This document shows, piece after piece, positions 41,079 through 51,660 of a DNA stretch of 62,500 nt. The position numbers and the translations under genes were made by a program. A model generated the notes under the pieces. The model had not been told where the DNA came from. It did not search any database and saw only the letters and a list, made by a program, of their open reading frames with translations. This DNA comes from Prorocentrum cordatum. Lineage: Eukaryota > Sar > Dinophyceae > Prorocentrales > Prorocentraceae. Numbering within the stretch: position 1 is the stretch's first letter; each line of letters begins with the position of its first letter. The stretch lies in contig CAUYUJ010005714.1 of the NCBI GenBank assembly GCA_963575745.1, positions 300,001-362,500 of the forward strand, written 5' to 3'.

Positions 41079-41144
41079 TCATCTCATCCTCATCCTCATC
41101 CTCATCCTCATCCTCATCCTCATCCTCATCCTCCTCGTCTCGTC

Positions 41145-41228
<84 letters not shown>

Positions 41229-41352
41229 CCATCACCATCACCATCACCATCATCATCAGCATCATCATCATCATCAGCATCGTCATCATCATCCTTCCCT
41301 CTTTCTCTACCTCTTCCTCTCCTTCCTCTCTTCCTCTTCCTGTTTTTCTTTT

Positions 41353-41390
<38 letters not shown>

Positions 41391-41610
41391 CTCATTCTCC
41401 TCCCGCTCCTCTTCCCCCCCCTCCTCCTCATCCTTCTCCTCCTCCTTCTCCTCCTCCTCCTCCTTGTCTTACTGCTCCTCTTCCTTCTGCTGTCAGTTAT
41501 CCTTTTTCTCCTCCTCCTCCTCTTCCTCTTCCTGCCTCTTCTTTTCCTCCTGATCTTGTCCCTCCTCCTCCTCCTCGTCCTCCTCCTCCTCCTCCTCCTC
41601 TTTGTCCTTC
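40481..41610. repeat. C-rich, TCC and ATC tracts, 1.1 kb
   Basis: CCCTCC-rich DNA (40481-40700), a short GC-rich unique break (40700-40850), TCC (40880-40970), CTCATC and ATC arrays (40970-41300), then TTCC/TCC to 41610. All long frames here are repeat artefacts. Confidence 0.9.
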
Positions 41611-41624
41611 CGCCACAGAGACAA

Positions 41625-41728
41625 ACATACTCACATACACATACACGTGCACGTACACGTGCACGTACACGTACACGTACACGTACATGTAGATGTACAT
41701 GTGCATATACTCACATACACACACCACT
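41625..41728. repeat. (GTACAC)n with palindromic ACGTGCACGT blocks
   Basis: ACACGTGCACGTACACGTGC and ACACGTACACGTACATGTAG units. The run reads almost the same on both strands, so it can form cruciforms. Confidence 0.85.
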
Positions 41729-41874
41729 TGTCAAGGCAACCCGCCTGCCCTCCTGGATCTGCTCAGGGTTGGCCCCCCCCCCGCCTCCCCCTCGCCCCGC
41801 CCCCCCCCCGCGAGGTGGACCCGGAGGCGGAGCCCCGCGGCTGCGCCACGCGCGAGCGCAGCGCGGGGCGAGGG

Positions 41875-42490
41875 AGGGAGAGAAGGAGGGAGGGAGGGAG
41901 GGAGGAGGGGAGGAGGGAGGGAGGGAGCGGGGAGGAGGTGGGGGAGGAGGAGGAGGAGGAGGAGGAGGAGGAGGAGGAGGAGGAGGAGGAGGAGGAGGAG
42001 GAGGAGGAGGAGGAGGAGGAGGAGGGAGGAGGAGGAGGAGGTGGGAGGAGGAGGAGGAGGAGGAGGGGAGGAGGAGGAGGAGGAGGAGGAGGAGGAGGAG
42101 GAGGAGGAGGAGGAGGAGGAGGAGGAGGAGGAGGAGGAGGAGGAGGAGGAGGAGGAGGAGGAGGAGGAGGAGGAGGAGGAGGAGGAGGAGGAGGAGGAGG
42201 AGGAGGAGGAGGAGGGAGGAGGAGGAGGAGGAGGAGGAGGAGGAGAGGTAGGAGGAGGGAGGAGGAGGAGGAGGAGGAGGTGGGAGGAGGAGGAGGAGGA
42301 GGAGGAGGAGGAGGAGGAGGAGGAGGAGGAGGAGGAGGAGGAGGAGGAGGAGGAGGAGGAGGAGGAGGAGGAGGAGAGGAGGAGGAGGAGAGGAGGAGGA
42401 GGAGGCAGGAGGAGGAGGAGGAGGAGGAGGAGGAGGAGGAGGAGGAGGAGGAGGAGGAGGAGGAGGAGGAGGAGGAGGAGGAGCAGAGAG
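41875..42490. repeat. GGA tract, about 600 bp
   Basis: One of the longest pure stretches in the window: GGAGGA from about 41935 to 42484 with only a few GGGA, GGTGGGA and GGCA breaks. It produces several-hundred-residue open frames on both strands that are not genes. Confidence 0.97.
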
Positions 42491-43034
42491 ACATGGAACT
42501 CGCGTCGGGGAGGAGGTGAGCCGGATGTTCCGGCCGCGCACGGGCAGCAGATGAGCTCTCGCGCGCCCGAGACGCTTGCCCCGCCCTCGCCTCGGACAGA
42601 AGCGCGTGGGCGCCGGACACACTCCGCTGCCCTGGTCCTCAGCTGCCCGTGCGAGGGCTGCAGCGGAGCGCAGCAGAGTTCCCCCCGGGAGCAGCGCTCG
42701 GGCATGACACCCACTGCGAACACGAACGCTGCTGCCGACGACGCCGGACACCCAATGCAGGCTTCGCGCGACGGCAGCTGCGCACGCGCGGAAACGTGGT
42801 CCGCTCAGGGCCGAGCCTCGAGGGCGGCTGCCGCGGATGCGAGCGACACGGCCTCGCGTGCTCGAGATGTCCAGCCTCCGGGGGCCCTCGCCGGGCGCCG
42901 GCGGCAAACCAGGAGCTGAGCGAAGCCGGGTCCGCCTGCCGCCGTCGGGGCTGCCCCGGGGCGTCCATTGGGCTCCTCGTCTGGCGGGCGTGTCGATCTT
43001 GGCAGATCGAAGCTGAATCCGCGGCGTGCTTGCC
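42491..43034. other. GC-rich unique region, no gene established
   Basis: Non-repetitive sequence with overlapping Arg/Ala/Gly-rich frames on both strands. No motif, start or splice site is convincing. Confidence 0.45.
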
Positions 43035-43215
43035 TCAGGAGGGGGAACAAAAACACACACAGACAGAATTAATCGTCGATTGCCAGAAAATAGGGGAAAA
43101 CATGGGAGGTGGGGGGGAAGACGAAAACCCAGAAAATATGGGACAAGATGGGGCATCTTGTTACTCGTGTCTATTTAGTTGTGCGTCCCAGGGCCCCTTC
43201 ATTCCCGGCTCTCCC
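43035..43215. repeat. 180-bp dispersed repeat, copy 1
   Basis: It contains CACACAGACAGAAT, CGATTGCCAGAA, GGGAAGACGAAAACCCAGAA, TATGGGACAAGATGGGGCAT and TGCGTCCCAGGGCCCCTTCA. The same phrases in the same order appear at 52600-52775. Confidence 0.8.
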
Positions 43216-43840
43216 GCCGGGGCGCCGCAGCGTCCGCCGTGGTGGAACTACCGTAGCGAGGGCCGCCGCAGAGCAGCACCGCTGTTCGACGCGCTCGTCG
43301 ATACCGTGGGCTCTTCGGGCCTGGCCAGGACCGTCTAGGGCACGTGTCCAGCCCAGAAGCCTGGATCACGTCATGGCCCGCATTTTGCCAGACTTGTTCC
43401 AGTGGCCGTCGGCCACCGCGCCTGCGGACGAGGGGCCTCCTGGAGGCCGGTTGGCCTGTTGGAGGCCAGTTGGGGCCTCCTGGGAGCCTTTTGGGGCCGT
43501 CCTGGGGGCCTCCTGGGCCCCAGGGGTCGACCTAGACGGTGTTTTGGCGATCTCGTGGGCGGTGTTCGCTTCGATTTCGCTCTGTAGCCAAGGCGGAACG
43601 ACGGCGAAACGAGGGAAAGCGAACACAGCACGAGAACGAGCAGCTCTGCTTAGGGCGACCCCTGGGCCTCTCTTGGGTGCTCGGAGGCCCCCTGCCCGCC
43701 AGGGCACTTCCCCCCTGGCAGGCCCTCGGCGGCCAGCTGCGAGCCCGCGCCGAGGGCCTCCTCGAAGCATGGCGCGCACCCGTGGCTTGCCGTCTGCCGC
43801 CTCCCCCCGAGCGTCGGGCCGGACGAGAGGGCAGGACAGA
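43216..43840. other. Unique region with GGCCTCCTGGGG repeats
   Basis: A G-rich 10-12 bp minisatellite occupies about 43440-43530, similar to 9028-9135. Flanks are mixed sequence with no recognised gene. Confidence 0.5.
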
Positions 43841-43844
43841 GGAG

Positions 43845-44250
43845 GAGGGGGAGGGGGAGGAGGAGGAGGAGGAGGAGGAGGAGGAGGAGGAGGAGGAGGA
43901 GGAGGAGGAGGAGGAGGAGGAGGAGGAGGAGGAGGAGGAGGAGGAGGAGGGGAGGGGGAGGAGGAGGAGGAGGAGGAGGAGGAGGAGGAGGAGGAGGGAG
44001 GAGGAGGAGGAGGAGGAGGAGGAGAGGAGGAGGAGGGAGGAGGAGGAGGAGGAGGAGGAGGGGAGGAGGAGGAGGAGGGGGAGGAGGAGGAGGAGGAGGG
44101 GAGGAGGAGGAAGGAGGAGGAGGAGGAGGAGGAGGAGGAGGAGGAGGAGGAGGAGGAGGAGGAGGGAGGCTGAGGAGGTGGGGAGGAGGAGAAGGAGGAG
44201 GAGGAGGAGGAGGAGGAGGAGGCTGAGGAGCAGGAGGAGGAGGGGAAGGG
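43845..44250. repeat. GGA tract, about 400 bp
   Basis: GGAGGA from 43845 to about 44170 with occasional GGGG and GAAGGA breaks, then GAGGCTGAGG variants to 44250. Confidence 0.95.
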
Positions 44251-44995
44251 GGGGAGGAGGCGGGCGTCGCCGTAGCTGTCGTCGAGGGCAGGAAAACCAG
44301 CTACATGCGCTGATTCTCGGCCCTGCCCTTTGCTATCCTGCGCTTTGGCCCTCCCCCCGAGCGGGCCTCGTCTCCCAAGTCGGAGCCCCTCCCAGTAAGG
44401 AAGGTCTCCTCCAGGGGTTGGGGGTTTCGCCCCCGGGGCGCCCCCCTCGCCCGATGCGGGCGCACCAGCGCGCGTCCAGGGAATCACAAAGCGAAGAATG
44501 CACCAGCCCAGCATTGGGAGGAAGGAAAGAAGGAAGAACGCGATGAAGAGGCCAGTCAGCAGTGAAGGACGATGGCCGCTCAAAGTGATCATCTCCCTCG
44601 TTTTCCTCCGCTGACTCTTGCGCCGTGGCGCCTGGACGAGGAAGTCGGCAGATGACTGGCACATCGGTGTGCGCGTATGACGTGCGGCACTCGCCGTGCG
44701 CCACGCTGCTCTGGCCCGCTGTCGCCCCCCGGAGGCTGCGCAGAGCTTGCTGCAGTGGGCGAGACAAGCGACCAGCGGCCTCGCGGAGCCGCGCGCTGAG
44801 ACGGCAGCCCCTGGGAGCCGCACGCGGGCGGCATCGGGGCAGTCAAGACACGCAGTCAGACACAGCTCTAGCAGCGTATGCCTTTGACGTAGCCCCCCGC
44901 AGTTGCGGACAAGAGTGAGGGGGCGGGCGCGGGCGACGCGGGCGTCGAGCCGGCGGACCTCGTGGCCCTCACCTTCCCTGTCGATGGCGCCCTCC
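44251..44995. other. Unique region, no gene established
   Basis: Mixed sequence. A short + frame at about 44925-44990 reads GAGDAGVEPADLVALTFPVD immediately before a TCC run and could be an exon end, but no family is recognised. Confidence 0.35.
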
Positions 44996-45060
44996 TCCTC
45001 CTCCTCCTCCTCCTCATCCTGCTCCTCCTCCTCTTCCTCGTCCGCGTCCTCGTCCTCATC
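44996..45060. repeat. Short TCC run
   Basis: About 65 bases of CTCCTC with GTCC variants, leading into the minisatellite. Confidence 0.85.
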
Positions 45061-45064
45061 GTCC

Positions 45065-45590
45065 TACAACAGCCCCGCCGCAGGCGCCGATGTGCTGTTG
45101 TACAGTCGACGTGGGCCGGATCGGGGGAATGGCACGAGGGCGCTTTCCAAATTCAATGCGAGCAAGCCCGCCGCAGGCGCCGATTTGCGTGCTCTGACAA
45201 GTTCAGCGCGGGGGGGATCGTTGGTGGGCCACCCGGAACGAATGCAAAAACAGCTCGCTGCAGGCGCCGAATTGTTGGCTTGTTTAGTGAACGTAGTTTG
45301 GGTCGCGGGTGGGTCGCGGGCTCTCCACCTCTACCTGGAAGGAATTCAAGAACAACCCGCCGCAGGCGCCGAAAGTTTTGATTTGCACACTGGACGCGGT
45401 TTGGGTCGCAGATTTTCCTCCTGGAACGAATGCAAAAGAAACCCGCCGCAGGCGCCGAAGTTTTGGCTTGTTCAGTGAACGTAGTTTGGGTCGAAACTTT
45501 TGATTTGTACAATGAACGCGGTTTGGCTCGCGTGTTTTCCTCCTGGAACGAGTGCAAAAGAAACCCGCCGCAGGCGCCGAAAATTTTGGG
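45065..45590. repeat. About 85-100 bp minisatellite with CCGCCGCAGGCGCCGA core
   Basis: The core recurs near 45072, 45167, 45254, 45357, 45442 and 45567, followed by phrases like GTGAACGTAGTTTGGGTCGC and TCCTGGAACGAATGCAAAAG. Spacing ranges from 85 to 125 bases through internal indels. Confidence 0.85.
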
Positions 45591-45591
45591 T

Positions 45592-45718
45592 GGGTCGCGG
45601 GGTGCGTCGCGGGTGGGTCGCGGGTGGGTCGCGGTGGGTCGCGGGCGCGTCGCGGGCGCGTCGCGGGTGGGTCGCGGGGTGGGTCGCGGGTGGGTCGCGG
45701 GTGGGTCGATGCACTCGC
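45592..45718. repeat. (GTGGGTCGCG)n decamer array
   Basis: About twelve units of GTGGGTCGCGG with GCGCGTCGCGG variants. It appears to have grown out of the GGTTTGGGTCGCG phrase of the preceding minisatellite. Confidence 0.88.
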
Positions 45719-46112
45719 GTTTCGATCCGCAGGTTCATGATGCCCCGTTGGATCACGTGTGGACTTGCGGATCATTGTCTCGATGCGCAGATCGACGTGC
45801 ATTCACGACTCACCGAGGATGAATGTGGATGCGTCGTGGATGAGGGCCGATGCATCATCGATGCGGCGCTCTCCTCCGACTCCATCTGGGAGGCCTCTAC
45901 TTCAGCTTGCGCCAGCCCGCGGCGCCGCTCGGCCTCTCCTCCGCTCGGCTGGCGCTCGCTCGGAGGTGCAGACAGTTGCGAGGCGGCTTCCTCTTGCCCT
46001 CCCCAGATGCGCCCGCGGCCCATGCCCGCAGGCAAAACGAGCCCAATATTGCCGCGCAGGTTTTTCTCGCCCACACGCTCGGAGAAGACACAACAGCATA
46101 ACGAGAGACTTT
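45719..46112. other. Unique spacer, no gene recognised
   Basis: Mixed sequence with GATGCGTCGTGGATGAGGGC and related phrases. Short frames only. Confidence 0.45.
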
Positions 46113-46232
46113 CGGAGCTCCGCGAGGATTTTTCGGATCGGTGCTGGGGCCTTCCGGCGCCGCCCCTGGCGCGCCTCGCGCGCGCCGGGGAGGGGGGCCC
46201 ATCGCCGATCCAAGAACTCCGCGCGGTCCTCC
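46113..46232. repeat. Palindromic MITE family, fourth copy (diverged)
   Basis: Left: GGATTTTTCGGATCGGTGCT. Centre: CTGGCGCGCCTCGCGCGCGC. Right: ATCGCCGATCCAAGAACTCC then GCGCGGTCCTCC. Arms are complementary with mismatches. TA-flanked ends are not evident. Confidence 0.7.
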
Positions 46233-46281
46233 AGAAGCCGCTTTGTTTAGAGCGCTCTGTGCCTTTTGACTGCCGCACAGA

Positions 46282-46335
46282 TCGTTCTCCTCCTCCTCCT
46301 CCTCCTCCTCCTCCTCCTCCTCCTCCTCCTCCTCC
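46282..46335. repeat. TCC microsatellite
   Basis: Eighteen consecutive CTC triplets. Confidence 0.93.
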
Positions 46336-46336
46336 T

Positions 46337-46412
46337 CTCCAAGCGGTCGCCTCGCCCGGCGACCGCTTGGAGACGATAGGCATCGCTCTCCAAGCGGTCG
46401 CCGGGCGACCCG
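46337..46412. repeat. Perfect hairpin plus third arm copy
   Basis: CTCCAAGCGGTCGCC, a six-base loop and GGCGACCGCTTGGAG form a 15-bp perfect stem. A third copy of the same arm follows at 46388. The DNA is otherwise unique. Confidence 0.85.
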
Positions 46413-46639
46413 GGGCGGGCGCTTCTTGCGCGCGCGCCAAGCGCTCGTCTGCGCGCGCGCGCGCGCACAGGTGCAGCTGCCCGTGCTCCCGGCGCAGGCC
46501 CGGCGGCGGCGGGAGCAGGAGCGGGCGAGGAGGGCCAGCGGTGAGGAGCAGGGTGCGGGGGCAGGAGTCGAGGAGGGAGGGGCTGAGGAGCGAGAGGAGA
46601 GAGTGCGAGAGCGGTGGTGCTGACGACCGGGATACTGCT

Positions 46640-46860
46640 GTTGTTGCTGATGATGATGGCGTGCTGGTGGTGCTGCTGCTGATGATGCTGATGCTGTTGA
46701 GGATGAGGATGAGGATGAGGATTAGAATGAGGATGAGGATGAGGATGGAGATGGGGATGATGATGATATAATGATGAGGATGAAGATGAGGATAAGGATG
46801 ATGATTATGATGATGCTGATGATGATGATGCTGATGATGATGATGCTGATGATGATGATT

Positions 46861-46923
<63 letters not shown>

Positions 46924-47729
46924 GTGATGGTGGTGATGGTGATGGTGATGGTGATGGTGATGGTGATGGTGATGGTGATGGTGATGGTGATGATGATGCT
47001 GATGATGATGGTGGTGGTGGTAGTGGTGGTGGTGATGCTGATGATGACGAAGAGAAGGAGGAGGCGGAGGAGGAGGAGGAGGAGACGGAGGGGGATGTAG
47101 TGGGGGAGGATGAGGAGGGGGAGGGGAAAGGGGGAGGGGGAGGTTGAGGACGCGGCCGAGGACGTCTAGACGGGTAAGAAGGATGATGGTGGTGGCGGTG
47201 ATGATGATGATGGTGAGGAGGAAGAGGAGGCGGAAGAGAGGCAGGAGACACGAATGATTGATGGATGGAGGCGACGAAAAGGGCATGGGACCAATGCAGG
47301 ACGACATGAATGAAGATAGTAAGGACTGTAGAATGGAACGAGGGAGGAAGAAGCACGCATGATGATGGACAAGGGAGGAAACGCTGCTGATGATGCTGAT
47401 GCTGCTGATGATGAGGATGAGGATGAGGATTAGGATGAGAATGAGGATGGGGATGAGGATGAGGATGAGTACGATATAATGATGAGGATGATGATGATGA
47501 GGATGAGGTTGAGGATAAGGGTGATGATGATGCTGATGCTGATGATGATGCTGATGCTGCTGCTGCTGCTGATGATGATGATGACGATTGTGGTTGTGAT
47601 GGTGATGGTGATGGTGACGGTGATGGTGATGAGAATGACGACGATGATGATGATGGTGATGATGATGCTGCTGATGATGATGATCCTGATAATTATTGAT
47701 GTTGCTGCTGTTGCTGCTGCTGATGACGA

Positions 47730-47763
<34 letters not shown>

Positions 47764-48150
47764 GGTAGTGGTGGTGGTGATGCTGATGATGACGAGGAGA
47801 AGGAGGATGCGAAGGAGGAGGAGGAGGAGGAGACGGAGGGGGAGGAGGAGGAGGGGGATGGAGTGGGGGAGGATGAGGACGGGGAGGGGAAAGGGGGAGG
47901 GGGAGGGGGAGGACCATGCCGAGGACGTTTAGACGGGTAAGAAGGATGATGGTGGTGGCGGTGATGATGGTGATGATGGTGAGGAGGAAGAGGAGGCGGA
48001 AGAGAGGCAGGAGACACGACTGATTGATGGATGGAGGCGACGAAAGGGGCAAGGAACCAATGCAGGACGACATGAATGAAGATAGTAAGGACTGTAGAAT
48101 GGAACGAGGGAGGAAGAAGCACGCATGATGATGGACAAGGGAGGAAACGC
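46640..48150. repeat. Tandem segmental duplication, two copies of about 760 bp
   Basis: Copy 1 (46640-47385) and copy 2 (47386-48150) share the same block order: GAT repeats, GATGGT repeats, GGTGGTGGTAGTGG, GGA-rich DNA and then a 235-base unique stretch beginning GACGTYTAGACGGGTAAGAA and ending ATGATGGACAAGGGAGGAAA. The unique stretch differs at only a few positions between copies, so the duplication is recent. Confidence 0.9.
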
Positions 48151-48765
48151 GAATCATGCATGAATAAAGGAGGGAGGAGGAGAAGGAGGAGGGGGAGGAG
48201 GAGGCGGAGGAGGAGGACGAGATTACATGGAGATTACAGCAGAGTGCCGAACAGCAGCGACGCCACAGTTGGACTATTACAGCCCCCTGCTGGGGGGCGG
48301 CTCCCGATAGGACACCATCTCTGAGGCTTCTTCAAACATGACTTGATCACTGACGAGCCTGCTTCAACTTGGAGGCTCCTCCTAGCTCCACAGAGGTCCG
48401 CAAAGGCGGATTGGACCACTCAGTACCCTTGGGGGGAGGCCTCGTCGCAATCGATTCAGGTAATTCACTCCCGAGGGGGTCTTCTTGTTACGGCACTTCT
48501 TTAGCGATGAGCAAGAGCTTCCCCCCCGTTCGCTACACTACCAAAACACGCACACACCTAGCACCAAACGAGACAATTCCGCCTGGCTAAGCTGCGCGTG
48601 GGATGCACACTGCGAAAAGCAGTTCGCAGTTCACTGACAACCGAGCGGGGAACGAGGACTGCTTGACCCCTGCTCACTCAAGTGCCTCTGGGTAGGGTCG
48701 CCCTTACAGCAGTTACCTTCATCCCCGCGCCAGCCTCGGAGCTATGAGCCTCGCGGAGGCCCTCG
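48151..48765. other. Unique spacer after the duplication
   Basis: A short GGA run (48170-48225) is followed by mixed, lower-GC sequence with short frames on both strands. No gene is recognised. Confidence 0.45.
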
Positions 48766-48767
48766 AC

Positions 48768-48957
48768 GGCACACACACACACCACACACACACACACGCA
48801 CCACACACACACACACCACACACACACACACCACACACCACACACACACACCACACACACACCACACACACACACACCACACACATACACACACACCACA
48901 CACACACCACACACACACACACCACACACACACACACGCACCACACACACGCGCACC
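48768..48957. repeat. (CA)n repeat with CCACACACAC higher order
   Basis: About 190 bases of CACACA interrupted regularly by ACCACAC and ACGCACC, giving a longer period of about 10-18 bases. Confidence 0.95.
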
Positions 48958-49179
48958 ATGGGCCAAACGCCCCAGACTATGGCCCGAGGCCTCTTCAAAT
49001 TCGGCTGTCCGCTTGAGCGATTCCCCCCCTCTCGGCCGGGAGTCCTGACAGGGCTGTCGCGGTTTTGTTTGCCAGCGTCGCTGCCATCGCGGCCGGGCGC
49101 TGCTGCGCGAGGGTGGCCGAGGCGCCGTCGACACCCGAAGCCGTGACCTCCGAGGCGATCTTCGCCCCTCTGCCGCCCC

Positions 49180-49490
49180 CCTTCTGGGCATAGGCATCAG
49201 CCAATTCGCTCCCTCGCGAAACCCCGGGGGCCTGCCCGAGTCGGAGGTGGGCTTGCACATCCAAGCGAGAGCAGCACTTACGGAACGACACCTGACCAGG
49301 ACGGTCTCGGGCGGCCTCGGCCACTCTTTGCCACCATCCTCTAAGGGCTCCGTTGGGGTTCTCGAGGTGCCCCTCACGCCACCCGTCAAGCATTGCTTGC
49401 CTGTCAGTATACATCGTGCTGCCCCCTGTCGTGGGTCGGAGATACCACCACAGTGCTGCTGGCCCTGCTGCTGGCACACTCTGGCGGCCA
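49180..49490 (-). pseudogene. Minus-strand RNase H domain fragment of a retroelement
   Basis: The minus strand reads TMYTDRQAMLDGWREG (about 49413 to 49365), a middle part with ALRGWWQRVAEAA, and RGSELADAYAQKGG (about 49217 to 49180). The YTD-x6-DGW and G-x-ELADAYAQKG patterns are those of the RNase H domains in LINE polyproteins, which degrade the RNA strand of RNA:DNA hybrids. Upstream, VPAAGPAALWWYL occupies the place where RNase H normally has its Glu (usually AEL), so the acidic residue appears lost. The frame continues into CA and GGA repeats on either side, and no RT is adjacent. I read it as an isolated dead fragment. Confidence 0.5.
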
Positions 49491-49734
49491 TCGACGCCCC
49501 CATACCCCCAAGCGAGGAAATGGAGGGGGTCGGAGGTCGGAGGCCTCGGGGCAGGAGGTTCCCACGGTCCCGGCTGGAGGTACACCCCCGACCCCGCACG
49601 CACATACACGAGTGTCGGAGGACGTCCTTTACCCAGCCAGGAAGCCAACACGAGCCTCCAGGCGCTGGAAGTTCCGTACCTCGCCGCTGGTACCCAGGGT
49701 GGGGGCAGAGGTCGCCACGGCAGGAGGAGGACGA

Positions 49735-49895
49735 TGAGGAGGAGGAGGAGGAGGAGGAGGAGGAGGAGGAGGAGGAGGAGGAGGAGGAGGAGGATAGGGA
49801 GGAGGCGGAGGAGGAGGAGGGAGGAGGAGGAGGAGGAGGAGGGGAGGAGGGAGGAGGGGAGGAGGAGGAGGAGGAGGGGAGGAGGAGGAGGAGGA

Positions 49896-49927
<32 letters not shown>

Positions 49928-50045
49928 AGGAGGAGGAGGGAGGAGGAGGAGGAGGAGGAGGAGGAGGAGGAGGAGGAGAGGAGGAGGAGGAGGAGGAAGG
50001 GGAGGAGGAGGAGGAGGAGGAGGAGGAGGAGGGAGGTGGAGGGAG
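49735..50045. repeat. GGA tract
   Basis: About 310 bases of GGA with GGGGGA and GGATAGGGA breaks, adjoining GGGAGGGAGG at 50040-50065. Confidence 0.95.
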
Positions 50046-51535
50046 GGAGGGAGGGAGGGGAGGGAGGAAGGGGGTTGAGGGAGGCGAGAGGAGAGGGGAG
50101 ATTTGGGTGCAGGGAAGGGATGGACGAGGGAGGTGGGATGAGGAGGATTAGGAGGATTAGGAGGAAATTCGCGGCATGGGCTCAAGGCCGTCAAACACAA
50201 CACCCCGAGGCGCTCTCGCTTGCTTGCGCGCACACTGCAGCTAATGATGCTCTGCATCTCATCCCCCTTCTTGTCCATTCTCCGAAGCCTGAACACACAT
50301 CGATCCACCTTCCCTGCCTCAACAAGCATACCTGGGGCACTCGCCTCGCGCAGCCCGCCACGCTGGCGCGGCATCTCGAGCCCTTGCTTGCTGGGTGCTC
50401 ATCCCACGTCATGATGTCCAGCAAGCCGCTCGTATCCGCCGATGGTGCAATTTGGTACCGCCTCGACCCAGGCCAGCGCTGGTGGGTCAAGTCAGAAGGC
50501 CTGGGCGCTCATGTCGGAAGCGTGTACTTCGGGAAAGAGACTCGTTCAGGAAGCCCGTCGTTCATGGGGCTTTGAGAGCTGAGCAAGATGTCGCTCAGGT
50601 GCAAGACGTTCAGAGATCTGGCCCCCAGGCGACAGCCCTTTCTGGAGCCAGAGATCATGGAGACCCATATCCACAGCGACAACTGCACGCCTTAAGGAGG
50701 TTTGCTGCGCTGAGCGGCCAATATGGCGCACTCGCGGGTTGGCCCGTCTTGGTGTGGTCAGGTTTGCGGGCCCGCTTGAGTGTATCACGCTCAGTCCGTT
50801 GACTCTTGAGCCCATGTGGTTTGAGGGGAAGGCCCATCCTTGCGATCTGGGTTCGCCCGTCTAGAGTATTCAGATGGCGCGAAGTCGTAGCGATCAACTC
50901 GCGGTCACCCAGTGGGCATTATCTTTATCATGCAGTGCGCAGCCGATGGAATGACAAGTGCAGCCGGAGAGCATGATCGTCATTGGCCAGCCATGAGGAT
51001 AAAGGGCAGGGACAATGGCAAAGGCAATGGCAATCACGTCACGAGCGGGCAAAGGGCAAGATCGCTGCAGGGCGAAGTGTGCCACACACGCAGTCCCCTG
51101 CGAGAGCGCACAATCGCGCGATGGCGCCCGTGTGCCCCCCCACCCCCATGTCTCCGTGTGGCTCCCAAATGTGTCCCCCCCTCCCCACCAGCCCTTGCCC
51201 CCCCCCCCCCCCACACCACCCCCCAGGGTCCAGTTCGGTCCGACCCATCATATTGAAGATGTTCTGGCAGGCCCGATCCGATTCGACTCCGATGTTCCGC
51301 CCGGCGCCATGCTTGCACGGCGTCGTTGTGCATCCTGGCGCGGCCGGTCCGATTCGACTCCGACTCCGACTGCATGCCGACGCAGGCCGATCCGACACGC
51401 GTTCTGCTCCGATTCGACGTCGCGAGTCGGTGCCGGCTGCTCCTGGCCCCCACGCCCCTGTGTGGCCTTCATATGCGGCCCCCCCCGCCCCGCAGTGTGC
51501 CCCTTCCCCTTTCCCCCCCCACCCACCAAACCCCC
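50046..51535. other. Unique region, no gene established
   Basis: Mixed, moderately GC-rich sequence. A + frame ending at 50575 contains non-repetitive residues (SSKPLVSADGAIWYRLDPGQ) that could be an exon, but I recognise no family. A degenerate CCGATTCGACTCCGA repeat lies at 51275-51420, and C-runs occur near 51200 and 51480. Confidence 0.35.
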
Positions 51536-51660
51536 CCCCTTCCTTCCCCTCCTCCACCTCCTCCCCCTCCTCTTCTTCCTCCTTCTCCTCCTGCTCCTCC
51601 TCCCCCTCTTCCTCCTTCCCCTTCCCCACCTCCCACTCCTCCTCCGCCTCATCCTCCTCG
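51536..51660. repeat. TCC/TTCC tract
   Basis: Pyrimidine-rich triplet DNA ending at GCCTCATCCTCCTCGGCGG. Confidence 0.85.

Noticed and set aside
41693-44546. Several 300-480 codon open frames in GGA-rich DNA on both strands
   Set aside because: They are poly-Glu/Gly/Arg or poly-Ser/Pro/Leu translations of triplet repeats. All frames are equally open and there is no unique domain.
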